NCBI RefSeq assembly: GCF_001556515.1
Contig: NZ_LSJA01000159.1
Location: 1 to 15,878, forward strand
From: Caulobacter sp. CCH9-E1
GTDB lineage: Bacteria; Pseudomonadota; Alphaproteobacteria; Caulobacterales; Caulobacteraceae
DNA length: 15,878 bases
Reading direction: 5' to 3'
Shown piece after piece: positions 1 through 6,689 of this stretch (position 1 is its first letter; each line of letters opens with the position of its first letter). The position numbers and the translations under genes were made by a program. Below the pieces are notes generated by a model, which saw nothing but the letters and a program-made list of their open reading frames with translations, searched no databases and had not been told where the DNA came from.

Positions 1-55
1 GCGACCCCTCACCCGACCGCCTTCGGCGGCCACCCTCTCCCGCAAGGGGAGAGGG
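1..55 (+). repeat. Family-1 palindromic repeat, copy A
   Basis: This copy begins with CCCCTCACCC, then has a small central hairpin (CCGCC-TTC-GGCGG), and ends in a 9-bp stem CCCTCTCCC / GGGAGAGGG with a 5-nt loop GCAAG. It matches 52 of 55 positions of the copy at 10270-10324. The strong hairpin faces the 3' end of rpoH, with the rpoH terminator lying between the repeat and the gene. The left edge may continue outside the window. Confidence 0.9.
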
Positions 56-56
56 C

Positions 57-88
57 AAATAAAAAGGGCGCTCCGAAGAGCGCCCTTT
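57..88 (-). terminator. Intrinsic terminator of rpoH
   Basis: An 11-bp perfect stem (63-73 with 78-88) closes a four-base loop. Read on the minus strand the loop is C(TTCG)G, the very stable UUCG tetraloop. The stem is followed by a T-rich run, TTTTTATTT. It lies about 25 bp after the rpoH stop codon and has every hallmark of a Rho-independent terminator. Confidence 0.93.
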
Positions 89-112
89 CGTCAAAGCGGT
101 GAGTTGAGGTCG

Positions 113-1000
113 TTACGCCTCGACCATGTTCTTGGCGATCGCCGCCTCGCGCATGGTCTTCTGCAGCTTCTCGAACGCGCGGACCTCGATCTGGCGGACC
201 CGCTCGCGCGAGACGCCGTACTGGGCGGCGAGCTCTTCCAGGGTGGTCGGATCGTCCTTCAGCCGGCGCTCGGTCAGGATGTGACGCTCGCGGTCGGTCA
301 GTTCGACCATCGCTTCTTCGAGAAGCGACATCCGCAGCGACTTTTCCTCGTCCTCGGCGACGCGGGTCTCCTGGGAGACCTGCTCCTCGTCGGCCAGCCA
401 GTCCTGCCACTCGCTCTCGCTGTCCGAACGCAGCGGCGCGTTCAGCGAGGCGTCGGGGCCCGACAGGCGGCGGTTCATCGAGATGACCTCGCTGTCCAGC
501 ACGCCCAGCTTGGTGGCGATGGCGCTGACCTGTTCAGGGCGCAGGTCGCCTTCCTGGAAGGCGGCGATCTGGCTCTTGGCCTTGCGCAGGTTGAAGAACA
601 GCTTCTTCTGCGCGGCGGTCGTGCCCATCTTCACCAGCGACCACGAGCGCAGGATGTATTCCTGGATCGAGGCGCGGATCCACCACATGGCGTAGGTGGC
701 CAGGCGGAAGCCCTTGTCGGGCTCGAACTTCTTGACGGCCTGCATCAGGCCGACATTGCCTTCCGAGATCACCTCGCCGATCGGCAGGCCGTAGCCGCGA
801 TAGCCCATGGCGATCTTGGCCACCAGGCGCAGGTGCGACGTCACCATCTTGTGGGCGGCTTGCGGGTCCTGATGCTCTTTCCAGCGCTGGGCGAGCATGA
901 ACTCCTCGTCCTTGCTCAGCATCGGGAACTTGCGGATCTCGGTCAGATAACGAGACAGGCCGCCGTCCGGCGACATCACCGATAGAGAATTCACGGCCAT
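113..1000 (-). CDS. rpoH: RNA polymerase heat-shock sigma factor RpoH (sigma-32)
   Basis: This sigma factor directs RNA polymerase to heat-shock promoters (chaperones, proteases). The 295-residue product has the sigma-70 family layout. Region 2 includes GNVGLMQAVKKF and ATYAMWWIRASIQEYI (residues 81-116, -10 recognition). The diagnostic RpoH box QKKLFFNLRK is at 131-140. Region 4.2 is a helix-turn-helix with GVSRERVRQIE (262-272). Length is normal for alphaproteobacterial RpoH. The ATG at 1000 starts the conserved N-terminus; a downstream Met at residue 9 is the only near alternative. No well-placed Shine-Dalgarno is seen: the nearest purine run, AAGGGGA, ends about 10 nt before the ATG. The gene stands alone, divergent from the small membrane-protein gene. 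In Caulobacter, rpoH is known to be controlled mainly by transcription, including autoregulation. Confidence 0.97.
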   Translation of the reverse strand: MAVNSLSVMSPDGGLSRYLTEIRKFPMLSKDEEFMLAQRWKEHQDPQAAHKMVTSHLRLVAKIAMGYRGYGLPIGEVISEGNVGLMQAVKKFEPDKGFRLATYAMWWIRASIQEYILRSWSLVKMGTTAAQKKLFFNLRKAKSQIAAFQEGDLRPEQVSAIATKLGVLDSEVISMNRRLSGPDASLNAPLRSDSESEWQDWLADEEQVSQETRVAEDEEKSLRMSLLEEAMVELTDRERHILTERRLKDDPTTLEELAAQYGVSRERVRQIEVRAFEKLQKTMREAAIAKNMVEA

Positions 1001-1196
1001 CGTACTTATATCCCCTTGCGTGCGGATCCGCTCGCCAATCGCGCGCGATCATCCCCCACACGAGGGGATAGATAGTTCGCGAAGCGGCGGGTGGAAGGGT
1101 GGTAACGCATTTGTAATGTCCGAGTTGCCTGCTTGGGTATTGTACGAATGCGGCGCCATTTTGGACGCTTGGGTATCGCAAGGGAAATAGGGCTCA
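1001..1196. promoter_or_regulatory. Divergent control region rpoH / PF04020 gene
   Basis: This 196-bp gap must hold promoters for both divergent genes. On the rpoH strand it contains TATCCCCT (plus 1063-1070), which is exactly complementary to AGGGGATA (plus 1009-1016) just before the rpoH start. The same bases can instead close a local hairpin ATCCCC / GGGGAT. Two self-complementary blocks lie between them (ATCGCGCGCGAT and GCGGATCCGC). A weak sigma-32-like pairing (CTTCGC, 11 nt, CCCCTC, plus 1062-1084) is present, but its spacing is short and I do not call it a promoter. A 10-bp direct repeat lies nearer the membrane-protein gene. Confidence 0.5.
1131..1176 (+). repeat. 10-bp direct repeat pair in divergent promoter region
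   Basis: GCTTGGGTAT occurs at 1131-1140 and again at 1167-1176, 36 bp apart start to start. With the following bases the match extends to 12 of 14. The second copy ends 20 bp before the start of the small membrane-protein gene. It could be a pair of regulator sites or chance; the exact repetition is directly visible. Confidence 0.45.
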
Positions 1197-1556
1197 ATGA
1201 TCCGTTTCGTTCTCCGCGTTCTGATCGCCGCCGCCGGTCTGTGGCTGGCGGCCCGCATCGTGCCCGGCGTCACCGCCGACGGCTGGAAGACCTTGATCAT
1301 CGCCGGCTTTTTGCTGGGCGTCGTCAACGCCGTGGTGCGGCCGGTCGTCACGGTGCTGACCCTGCCGCTGACCATCGTGACCCTGGGGCTGTTCCTCTTG
1401 CTGGTGAACGCGGCGACGATCGGCATCGTCGACTGGCTGCTGGACGGCCTGCGGGTGCCGGGCTGGTGGGCGGGCGTCCAGGTCGCGGTCGTGACCGGCG
1501 TCGTCAGCTGGATCGGCCAGGCGTTCCTGGGCGAGGTGCGGGCCGAGCGGGAATAG
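1197..1556 (+). CDS. Small four-helix membrane protein, phage holin family IV (PF04020-like)
   Basis: The product is 119 residues and almost wholly hydrophobic, with about four membrane segments (roughly residues 3-22, 32-55, 58-80 and 90-112). The pattern FLLGVVNAVVRPVV followed by LPLTIVTLGLFLLLVNA is typical of the YvlD/PF04020 family. Despite the family name, members are common chromosomal proteins of unknown function, and no lysis or phage genes lie nearby. The start ATG at 1197 has AGGG a few bases upstream and coincides with the start of the first membrane helix. It is divergent from rpoH, so a stress link is possible but only inferred. The protein ends in a short charged tail (GEVRAERE). 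Confidence 0.85.
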   Translation: MIRFVLRVLIAAAGLWLAARIVPGVTADGWKTLIIAGFLLGVVNAVVRPVVTVLTLPLTIVTLGLFLLLVNAATIGIVDWLLDGLRVPGWWAGVQVAVVTGVVSWIGQAFLGEVRAERE

Positions 1557-1572
1557 ATCGCGCATCTTCAGT

Positions 1573-1683
1573 CGTCATCCCGCGCTTCATGCGCGGAACC
1601 CAGGGTTGGCTTCTTCGTGAGAACGTGAATTCGTGCTCCACGTGCGGCGGACAAATAGGTCCCGAATAAGTCGCGGAATGACG
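1573..1683. repeat. Family-2 composite repeat, degenerate copy (a)
   Basis: The outer arms CGTCATCCCGCG (1573-1584) and CGCGGAATGACG (1672-1683) are inverted repeats matching at 11 of 12 positions, 111 bp end to end. The left unit has a 6-bp hairpin CCGCGC-TTCAT-GCGCGG (1580-1596) and then AACCCAGGG, matching the family tail. The inner tail pairing seen in the other copies is not preserved here. It starts 16 bp after the stop of the membrane-protein gene. The rest of the gap to 1828 shows no further structure I can name apart from the ribosome-binding hairpin. Confidence 0.7.
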
Positions 1684-1803
1684 GTAATATTTGAAGTCAC
1701 GGTAAATGCTGCCGAAAGCACTATGACGTCGCCGTGAAGTTTTCGCGAAATGATCCATCGCGAGCCTCCTCATTAGCAGGCCGTTAGCCGAGAAATGGTC
1801 CTT

Positions 1804-1823
1804 CGCCACCTGTAGTGGAGGCG
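1804..1823 (+). promoter_or_regulatory. Ribosome binding site in a small hairpin, GGDEF-EAL gene
   Basis: The Shine-Dalgarno GGAGG (1817-1821) sits 7 nt before the ATG at 1829 and fixes this start. The same bases lie in a small self-complementary stretch: CCAC (1806-1809) can pair with GTGG (1815-1818), or CGCC (1804-1807) with GGCG (1820-1823), so part of the site could be occluded. Confidence 0.55.
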
Positions 1824-1828
1824 TACGT

Positions 1829-4009
1829 ATGTTCACTTTGCGGGACACGGTTTCTTCCCTGGCGCCGGCGCGCCAGGATGACCTGGGCAGGTCGCTGTAT
1901 GAGCGTTTCCGCGAGGAGCCCGACACCTTGATCGTGCCCGTCGTGGACGGCCAGGACCGGCCGATCGGCATCGTCGAGCGCAACGCCTTCTTCCTGCGCA
2001 TGGCCGCCGAGTATGGCCGGGCCCTCTACGCCAACCGTCCGATCTCGACCCTGATGGACCGCGAGCCGCTGGTCGTCGACGCCGACACCGAGCTGGCCGA
2101 GTTCACCACCGACAGTCTCTCGTACCGCGCCTCGGACCTCTTGCGCGGCTTCATCGTCACCGAAAACGGCCGCTATCTGGGCGTCGGCACGGTTCTGGGC
2201 CTGCTGCAGGCGAGCAACGAGACCAACCGCCAGGGCGTCGCCGACCTGGCGGCCGCCAAGACCGAGGTCGAGCGGGCCCAGACCTTCATGACGGCCATCG
2301 TCGAGGCCATGCCCTCGATGGTGTTCGTCAAGCGCGCCGACGACCACCGCTATGTCCTGCTGAACCGGGCCGGCGAGAAGATCCTGGGCATGCCGCGTTC
2401 GCAGGTCATCGGCAGGACCGACGCCGATTTCCACCCAGCGGACCTGGCCGCGCTCTACGTGGAACGCGATCGCGAGGTGCTGGAATCGGGCGAGGTGCGC
2501 GTGATCGAGGAGGATCACGTCCCGCGCCAGGACGGCGGCGTCGCCATCCTGCGGACCAAGAAGATCGCCATTCCCAACGCCGACGGCCAGGCCGAATATC
2601 TGCTGGGCGTGTCCGAGGACATCGCCGAGCGCAAGCGGGCGGAGGCCCAGATCGCGCGGCTGGCGCACTATGATCCCCTGACCGACCTGCCCAATCGCGT
2701 GCTGTTCCAGAAGTCGCTGGTCGAGGCCCTGGCTCGCCGGGCGCGCAAGGACGACCAACTGGCGGTGCACTTCATCGACCTGGACCGCTTCAAGACCGTC
2801 AACGACACCCTGGGCCACCCGCTGGGCGACGCCCTGCTGCGGGAGGCCGCCGAGCGGCTGCGGCGCTGCGTGCGCGAGGGCGACACCGTGGCGCGCCTGG
2901 GCGGCGACGAATTCGCGGTGGTGCAGACGGGACTCTCCGACATGTCGGGCGCGACCCGCCTGGCCGCCCGCATCGTCACGGCCATGGCCGCGCCGTTCGA
3001 CCTGGCCGGCCACCAGGTGGTGATCGGCGCCAGCGTCGGCGTGGCGGCGTCGCCCTCGGACGGCGAGGACGCGGATGAACTGCTGAAGAAGGCCGACATG
3101 GCCCTGTACCGCGCCAAGGGCGACGGCCGCGGCGCCTTCCACTTCTTCGAGCGGGCCATGGACGAGCAGCTGCAGGCGCGCCGAGCGCTGGAGCTGGATC
3201 TGCGCCGCGCGCTGCAGGACGGCGAGTTCGAGCTGTTCTACCAGCCGCTCTATCATCTGGACGACGAGCGGGTGACCGGATGCGAGGCCCTGCTGCGCTG
3301 GCGCCATCCGGAACGCGGCATGGTCTCGCCCGCCGACTTCATTCCCCTGGCCGAGGAGATCGGCCTGATCGTGCCGCTGGGCGACTGGGTGCTGCGCAAC
3401 GCCTGCGCCGAGGCGGCGCGCTGGCCCGATCATGTGCGACTGGCGGTGAACCTGTCGCCCGCCCAGTTCCGCGACCGGGGGCTGGTGGCCACCGTGGTCT
3501 CGGCCCTGGCGGCCTCGGGCCTGCCGGCCCATCGCCTGGAGCTGGAGATCACCGAGTCGGTCCTGCTGCAGGACAGCGCCGCCAACATGACCATGCTGCA
3601 CGACCTGAAGGCCCTGGGCGTGCGCATCTCGATGGACGACTTCGGCACGGGCTACAGCTCGCTGAGCTATCTGCGCAGCTTCCCGTTCGACAAGATCAAG
3701 ATCGACCAGACCTTCGTGCGCGACATCCTGCACGACAGCGACGCCCTGGCCATCATCAAGGCGGTGCTGGACCTGGGCGCGTCGATGGGCGTGGTCACTA
3801 CGGCCGAGGGCGTCGAGACCCAGGCCCAGCTGGACGCCCTGCGCGGCCAGGGCTGCGCCGAGATCCAGGGCTACTTCATCAGCCGCCCGGCGCCGGCCGG
3901 TGAGATCGCCAAGATGCTGGGGGTGCGAGAAACCTTCTCCCAGAGGGAGAAGGAGGGGCCCGCGCCGAAGGCATGGGAGGATGAGGGGCTACAGCGGTCG
4001 AGGGCTTAA
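1829..4009 (+). CDS. CBS-PAS-GGDEF-EAL cyclic-di-GMP synthase/phosphodiesterase
   Basis: This is a 726-residue protein without an obvious membrane segment, likely a cytosolic sensor that makes or breaks cyclic-di-GMP. A CBS-domain pair (about 12-130) is followed by a PAS/PAC sensor (about 150-272), a GGDEF domain (about 275-440) and an EAL domain (about 450-695). The GGDEF active site is canonical (GGDEF at 358-362), with the inhibitory RxxD site intact exactly five residues before it (REGD, 349-352). The EAL domain keeps EALLRW (486-491), NLSP (541-544), ELEITES (571-577), DDFGTGYSSL (603-612), KIDQTFV (624-630) and AEGVET. Both activities therefore look possible; such hybrids often run mainly one way. 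The last ~20 codons (702-720) are encoded by a repeat element, so the native C-terminus probably lay near residue 700. The gene converges on the threonine aldolase gene. Confidence 0.93.
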   Translation: MFTLRDTVSSLAPARQDDLGRSLYERFREEPDTLIVPVVDGQDRPIGIVERNAFFLRMAAEYGRALYANRPISTLMDREPLVVDADTELAEFTTDSLSYRASDLLRGFIVTENGRYLGVGTVLGLLQASNETNRQGVADLAAAKTEVERAQTFMTAIVEAMPSMVFVKRADDHRYVLLNRAGEKILGMPRSQVIGRTDADFHPADLAALYVERDREVLESGEVRVIEEDHVPRQDGGVAILRTKKIAIPNADGQAEYLLGVSEDIAERKRAEAQIARLAHYDPLTDLPNRVLFQKSLVEALARRARKDDQLAVHFIDLDRFKTVNDTLGHPLGDALLREAAERLRRCVREGDTVARLGGDEFAVVQTGLSDMSGATRLAARIVTAMAAPFDLAGHQVVIGASVGVAASPSDGEDADELLKKADMALYRAKGDGRGAFHFFERAMDEQLQARRALELDLRRALQDGEFELFYQPLYHLDDERVTGCEALLRWRHPERGMVSPADFIPLAEEIGLIVPLGDWVLRNACAEAARWPDHVRLAVNLSPAQFRDRGLVATVVSALAASGLPAHRLELEITESVLLQDSAANMTMLHDLKALGVRISMDDFGTGYSSLSYLRSFPFDKIKIDQTFVRDILHDSDALAIIKAVLDLGASMGVVTTAEGVETQAQLDALRGQGCAEIQGYFISRPAPAGEIAKMLGVRETFSQREKEGPAPKAWEDEGLQRSRA
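3933..3988 (-). repeat. Family-1 repeat, copy B, inside the end of the GGDEF-EAL gene
   Basis: The stem CCTTCTCCC-AGA-GGGAGAAGG (3933-3953) is followed by a diverged middle and the family end GGATGAGGGG (3979-3988). It has the same order and orientation as the copy at 10196-10242. Unlike the other copies it is translated, giving codons 702-720 of the upstream gene. The hairpin end faces the gene's 3' side, as in every copy. Confidence 0.85.
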
Positions 4010-4043
4010 CCCCTCACCCCAACCCTCTCCCTATGGGAGAGGG
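4010..4043 (+). repeat. Family-1 repeat, copy C, short form
   Basis: CCCCTCACCC is followed almost at once by the stem CCCTCTCCC-TAT-GGGAGAGGG (4023-4043); the central hairpin is missing. It begins at the base after the GGDEF-EAL stop codon and ends 5 bp from the stop of the threonine aldolase gene. It is inverted relative to copy B, so the pair fills the junction between two convergent genes. Confidence 0.85.
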
Positions 4044-4048
4044 AGCGC

Positions 4049-5074
4049 CTAGGCGATCTTCTTCAGCGCCGCCCCAAGCTCCTCGACCATCTCCGGCGTC
4101 GTGGCCCAAGAGCACATGAAGCGCACCGCGCCGTCCAGGAAGCGGTAGACGAACCAGCCCTCGCCGCGCAGCCGCTCCAGGGCCTGTTCGTCCATCTCGA
4201 CGAACAGGCCGTTGGCCTCGACGGGATGCTTGAGCGGGAAGGGCATCAGCCCGGCCAGCTTTTGCGCCATGGCGTTGGCGTGGGCCGCGCGAGCCGCCCA
4301 GGGACCCGTCCCGCCGTCCTCGCCCAGCAGGCCCAGCCACGGCGCGGCCAGGAAGCGGCCCTTCGACACCAGCTGCCCCGCGTGCTTGAGCCGCGAGTCC
4401 AGGCGGCGGGCATGGGCCGGGTTCAGGAACACCACGGCCTCGGTCGGGGTCGAGCCGGCCTTGGTTCCGCCCATGACGAGAATATCGACGCCCATCCTGG
4501 CGACGCTTTTCAGGTCGAAGCCCGCCGCGACGGCGTTGGCCAGGCGCGCGCCGTCCAGATGGACGCCGTAGCCCTTGGCCTTCACCGGCGCGACCAGGGC
4601 CCGCAGATGGTCTTCCGAATAGACCGTGCCGTACTCGGTGGCGGTGGTCAGGGACAGGGCCGCGGCCGGCTGGCGGTACGAGACGTCGGGTTCGGCCAGC
4701 GCCGCTTCCAGCGCCGCCACCTCGATCTTGCCCGAGGCGCCGGGCAGGCCGATCAGGCCGACGCCCTGGCCGAAGAAGCCCGGGGCGCCCGTCTCGTCGG
4801 TGCAGATGTGGGCGTGCTCATGGGCCAGCACCGCCTCGTGCGGCTGGGCCAGCACGGTCAGGGCGAAGGCGTTGGCGGCCGTGCCCGAGGCGGTGAACCG
4901 CACCTCGGCGTCGGCGTCCAGCAGGGCGCGGATGCGGTCGGCGGCCGCGCGGCTGACATGGTCGGTCCCGTAGCCCGAGGCCGTTCCGGCGTTGGCGGCG
5001 ACCAGGGCGTCCATGACCTCGGGCATGGCGCCGGCGACGTTGTCCGAGGCGAAGTCGAAACGGGGAGCTGTCAT
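4049..5074 (-). CDS. Low-specificity L-threonine aldolase (PLP enzyme)
   Basis: This is predicted to cleave threonine/allo-threonine to glycine and acetaldehyde. It is a fold-type I pyridoxal-phosphate enzyme of the beta-eliminating lyase family, 341 residues, the usual size. Visible motifs are DFASDNVAGAMPEV at the N-terminus, FTASGTAAN (60-68, phosphate-binding loop), HEHAHI (86-91), HLDGARLAN (172-180, with the ring-contacting Asp174) and GGTKAGS (202-208) with the Schiff-base Lys205. The start at 5074 is chosen because AGGGG lies just upstream and the family begins here. A longer reading to 5158 would start inside a repeat. It is the last gene of the minus-strand row, separated from metY by a large inverted repeat. 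An L-allo-threonine or related aldolase specificity cannot be excluded. Confidence 0.9.
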   Translation of the reverse strand: MTAPRFDFASDNVAGAMPEVMDALVAANAGTASGYGTDHVSRAAADRIRALLDADAEVRFTASGTAANAFALTVLAQPHEAVLAHEHAHICTDETGAPGFFGQGVGLIGLPGASGKIEVAALEAALAEPDVSYRQPAAALSLTTATEYGTVYSEDHLRALVAPVKAKGYGVHLDGARLANAVAAGFDLKSVARMGVDILVMGGTKAGSTPTEAVVFLNPAHARRLDSRLKHAGQLVSKGRFLAAPWLGLLGEDGGTGPWAARAAHANAMAQKLAGLMPFPLKHPVEANGLFVEMDEQALERLRGEGWFVYRFLDGAVRFMCSWATTPEMVEELGAALKKIA

Positions 5075-5151
5075 GTCCCCTGGATAGGGGCGCGCGCGGG
5101 CAGGCTCAAGGTGCGAAGACGCGCGCTCCCCGCATTGGAAGATATAAACCC

Positions 5152-5267
5152 TCGTCATCCCGGAAGCCTCGCAGAGGCTATCCGGGACCCAGGGGCAAGC
5201 GGCAATGCGGCGGCCCCTGGGTCCCGGCTCTACAGCCCGCTACGCGGTCTTCCGGCCGGGATGACGA
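5152..5267. repeat. Family-2 composite nested inverted repeat (b)
   Basis: The outer arms TCGTCATCCCGG (5152-5163) and CCGGGATGACGA (5256-5267) pair perfectly over 12 bp. The inner arms at 5182-5196 and 5213-5227 pair over 15 bp (CCGGGACCCAGGGGC and its complement). Each half carries its own small hairpin: AGCCTC-GCA-GAGGCT on the left and CCGC-TAC-GCGG-like on the right. The element fills the metY-threonine aldolase gap and starts 25 bp after the metY stop on that strand. There is no T-run, so it is not a standard terminator. Confidence 0.9.
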
Positions 5268-5292
5268 AGCCAAGTATGGCTGAGAGGATCGT

Positions 5293-6588
5293 TTACCGCG
5301 CCGCCGCCAGCGCCTGCGTCAGATCGGCGAGAATGTCGTCGATGTGCTCCAGCCCGACCGACAGGCGCACATAGCCGTCCGAGACGCCGGTCGCCAGTTG
5401 CTCCTCGGCGCTGAGCTGGGAGTGGGTGGTCGAGGCCGGGTGGATCGCCAGGCTGCGGGCGTCGCCGATATTGGCCACGTGGTAGAACAGCTTCAGCGCA
5501 TCGATGAACTTGCGGCCCGCCTCGCGCCCGCCGGCCAGCTCGAAGCCCACCAGGCCGCCATAGCCGCCCGACAGGTAGCGGTCGGCGCGCTCGCGCTGCA
5601 GGCCGGTCTGGACGCTGGGATGGATCACGCGGGTGACGCCCGGCGCCGCCGACAGGGCCTTGGCGACGGCCGCTGCGTTCTCGGCGTGGCGGGTGATGCG
5701 CAGCGGCAGGGTCTCCAGGCCCTGCAGGATCTGGAAGGCGTTGAACGGCGACAGCGCCGCGCCGAGGTCGCGCAGCAGCACGGTGCGGGCCCGCAGGATG
5801 TAGGCGATCGGACCCAGCGGCTTGGCGGCCTGCGCCCACACCGCGCCGTGATAGCTGGCGTCCGGCGTGTTCAGGGTCGGGCTGCGCTCGGGATGGGCGG
5901 TCCAGTCGAAATTGCCGCCGTCGATGATGACGCCGCCGATCGAGGTGCCGTGGCCGCCGATGTACTTGGTGGTCGAATAGACGACGATCGCCGCGCCATG
6001 CTCCAGCGGCCGCGCCAGCAGCGGGGCGGCGGTGTTGTCGACGATCAGCGGGATACCGAGCTTGCGGCCGATCTCGGCCACCTCGGCGATCGGGAAGACG
6101 CTGAGCTTCGGATTGGGCAGGGTCTCGGCGTAGTAGGCGCGGGTGCGCGCGTCCGTGGCGCGGGCGAAGGCTTGAGGATCTTCCGGATCGACGAAGCGGA
6201 CCTCGATCCCCTGGTCGCGCAGGGTGTTGGCGAACAGGTTCCAGGTGCCGCCATAGAGGTCGGTCGAGCTGACGACGTTGTCGCCGGCGCGGGCCAGGTT
6301 CTGGATCGCGAAGGCCGAGGCGGCCTGGCCCGAGGCCACCGCCAGGGCCGCGGCGCCGCCCTCCAGGGCCGCCAGCCGCTGCTCCAGGATGTCGGTCGTG
6401 GGGTTGCCCAGGCGCGTATAGATGTTGCCGAGCTTGCGCAGGGCGAACAGGTCGGCCGCGTGCTCGGCGCTTTCGAACTGGTACGAGGTCGTCTGGTAGA
6501 TCGGCGGCGCGACCGCGCCCGTCACGGGATCCGCGCGCCAGCCGGCGTGCAGGGCCAGGGTTTCAGGATGAAGCTTGCGGTCGGACAT
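5293..6588 (-). CDS. metY: O-acetylhomoserine aminocarboxypropyltransferase (O-acetylhomoserine sulfhydrylase)
   Basis: MetY makes homocysteine from O-acetylhomoserine and sulfide in the direct-sulfurylation route to methionine. It belongs to the Cys/Met-metabolism PLP family. Numbering from a GTG three bases upstream of the chosen start, YTRLGNPT (58-65) holds the Tyr/Arg that bind the phosphate of the neighbouring subunit, SGQAA (87-91) precedes the phosphate loop, Asp185 in VDNT contacts the cofactor ring, and Lys209 in STTKYIGGHG is the Schiff-base lysine. The length (431) fits MetY better than the shorter MetZ. The ATG at 6588 has AGGA 8 nt upstream (plus 6597-6600); the GTG at 6591 is a less well-spaced alternative. 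The leader shows no SAM riboswitch that I can recognise. A cysteine-precursor exporter lies two genes upstream. Confidence 0.92.
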   Translation of the reverse strand: MSDRKLHPETLALHAGWRADPVTGAVAPPIYQTTSYQFESAEHAADLFALRKLGNIYTRLGNPTTDILEQRLAALEGGAAALAVASGQAASAFAIQNLARAGDNVVSSTDLYGGTWNLFANTLRDQGIEVRFVDPEDPQAFARATDARTRAYYAETLPNPKLSVFPIAEVAEIGRKLGIPLIVDNTAAPLLARPLEHGAAIVVYSTTKYIGGHGTSIGGVIIDGGNFDWTAHPERSPTLNTPDASYHGAVWAQAAKPLGPIAYILRARTVLLRDLGAALSPFNAFQILQGLETLPLRITRHAENAAAVAKALSAAPGVTRVIHPSVQTGLQRERADRYLSGGYGGLVGFELAGGREAGRKFIDALKLFYHVANIGDARSLAIHPASTTHSQLSAEEQLATGVSDGYVRLSVGLEHIDDILADLTQALAAAR

Positions 6589-6689
6589 CACGCGGTTCCT
6601 GTTGCTCTTACTGACAACGACGCCGCGACCTTAGCCGTCCGAACGCCCGCGATGAGGTCCATTATTCTCGCCGCCGCTCCAGAAAATCT

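Noticed and set aside
1062..1084. Sigma-32 promoter for rpoH (CTTCGC ... CCCCTC)
   Set aside because: The -35 is a weak match and the 11-nt spacer is shorter than usual. It is noted within the control region but not called.
1197..1556. Prophage or lysis cassette, from the 'holin' family name
   Set aside because: PF04020 proteins are widespread chromosomal membrane proteins, and no endolysin, integrase or structural phage gene is near.
1784..3733. Very long open frames opposite the GGDEF-EAL, secA, argJ, metY and threonine aldolase genes
   Set aside because: They are mirror frames of strongly G/C3-biased genes, rich in Arg, Gly, Gln, His and Val, with no recognisable domain.
5075..5158. Longer N-terminus for the threonine aldolase, starting at 5158
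   Set aside because: The extra residues are not family-like, the start lies inside a family-2 repeat, and AGGGG supports the start at 5074.
6589..6689. SAM riboswitch in the metY leader
   Set aside because: The 101-bp gap lacks the conserved pieces of SAM-I or SAM-II aptamers. GGCTAAGG is only a faint echo of the SAM-II GCTAAAG block.
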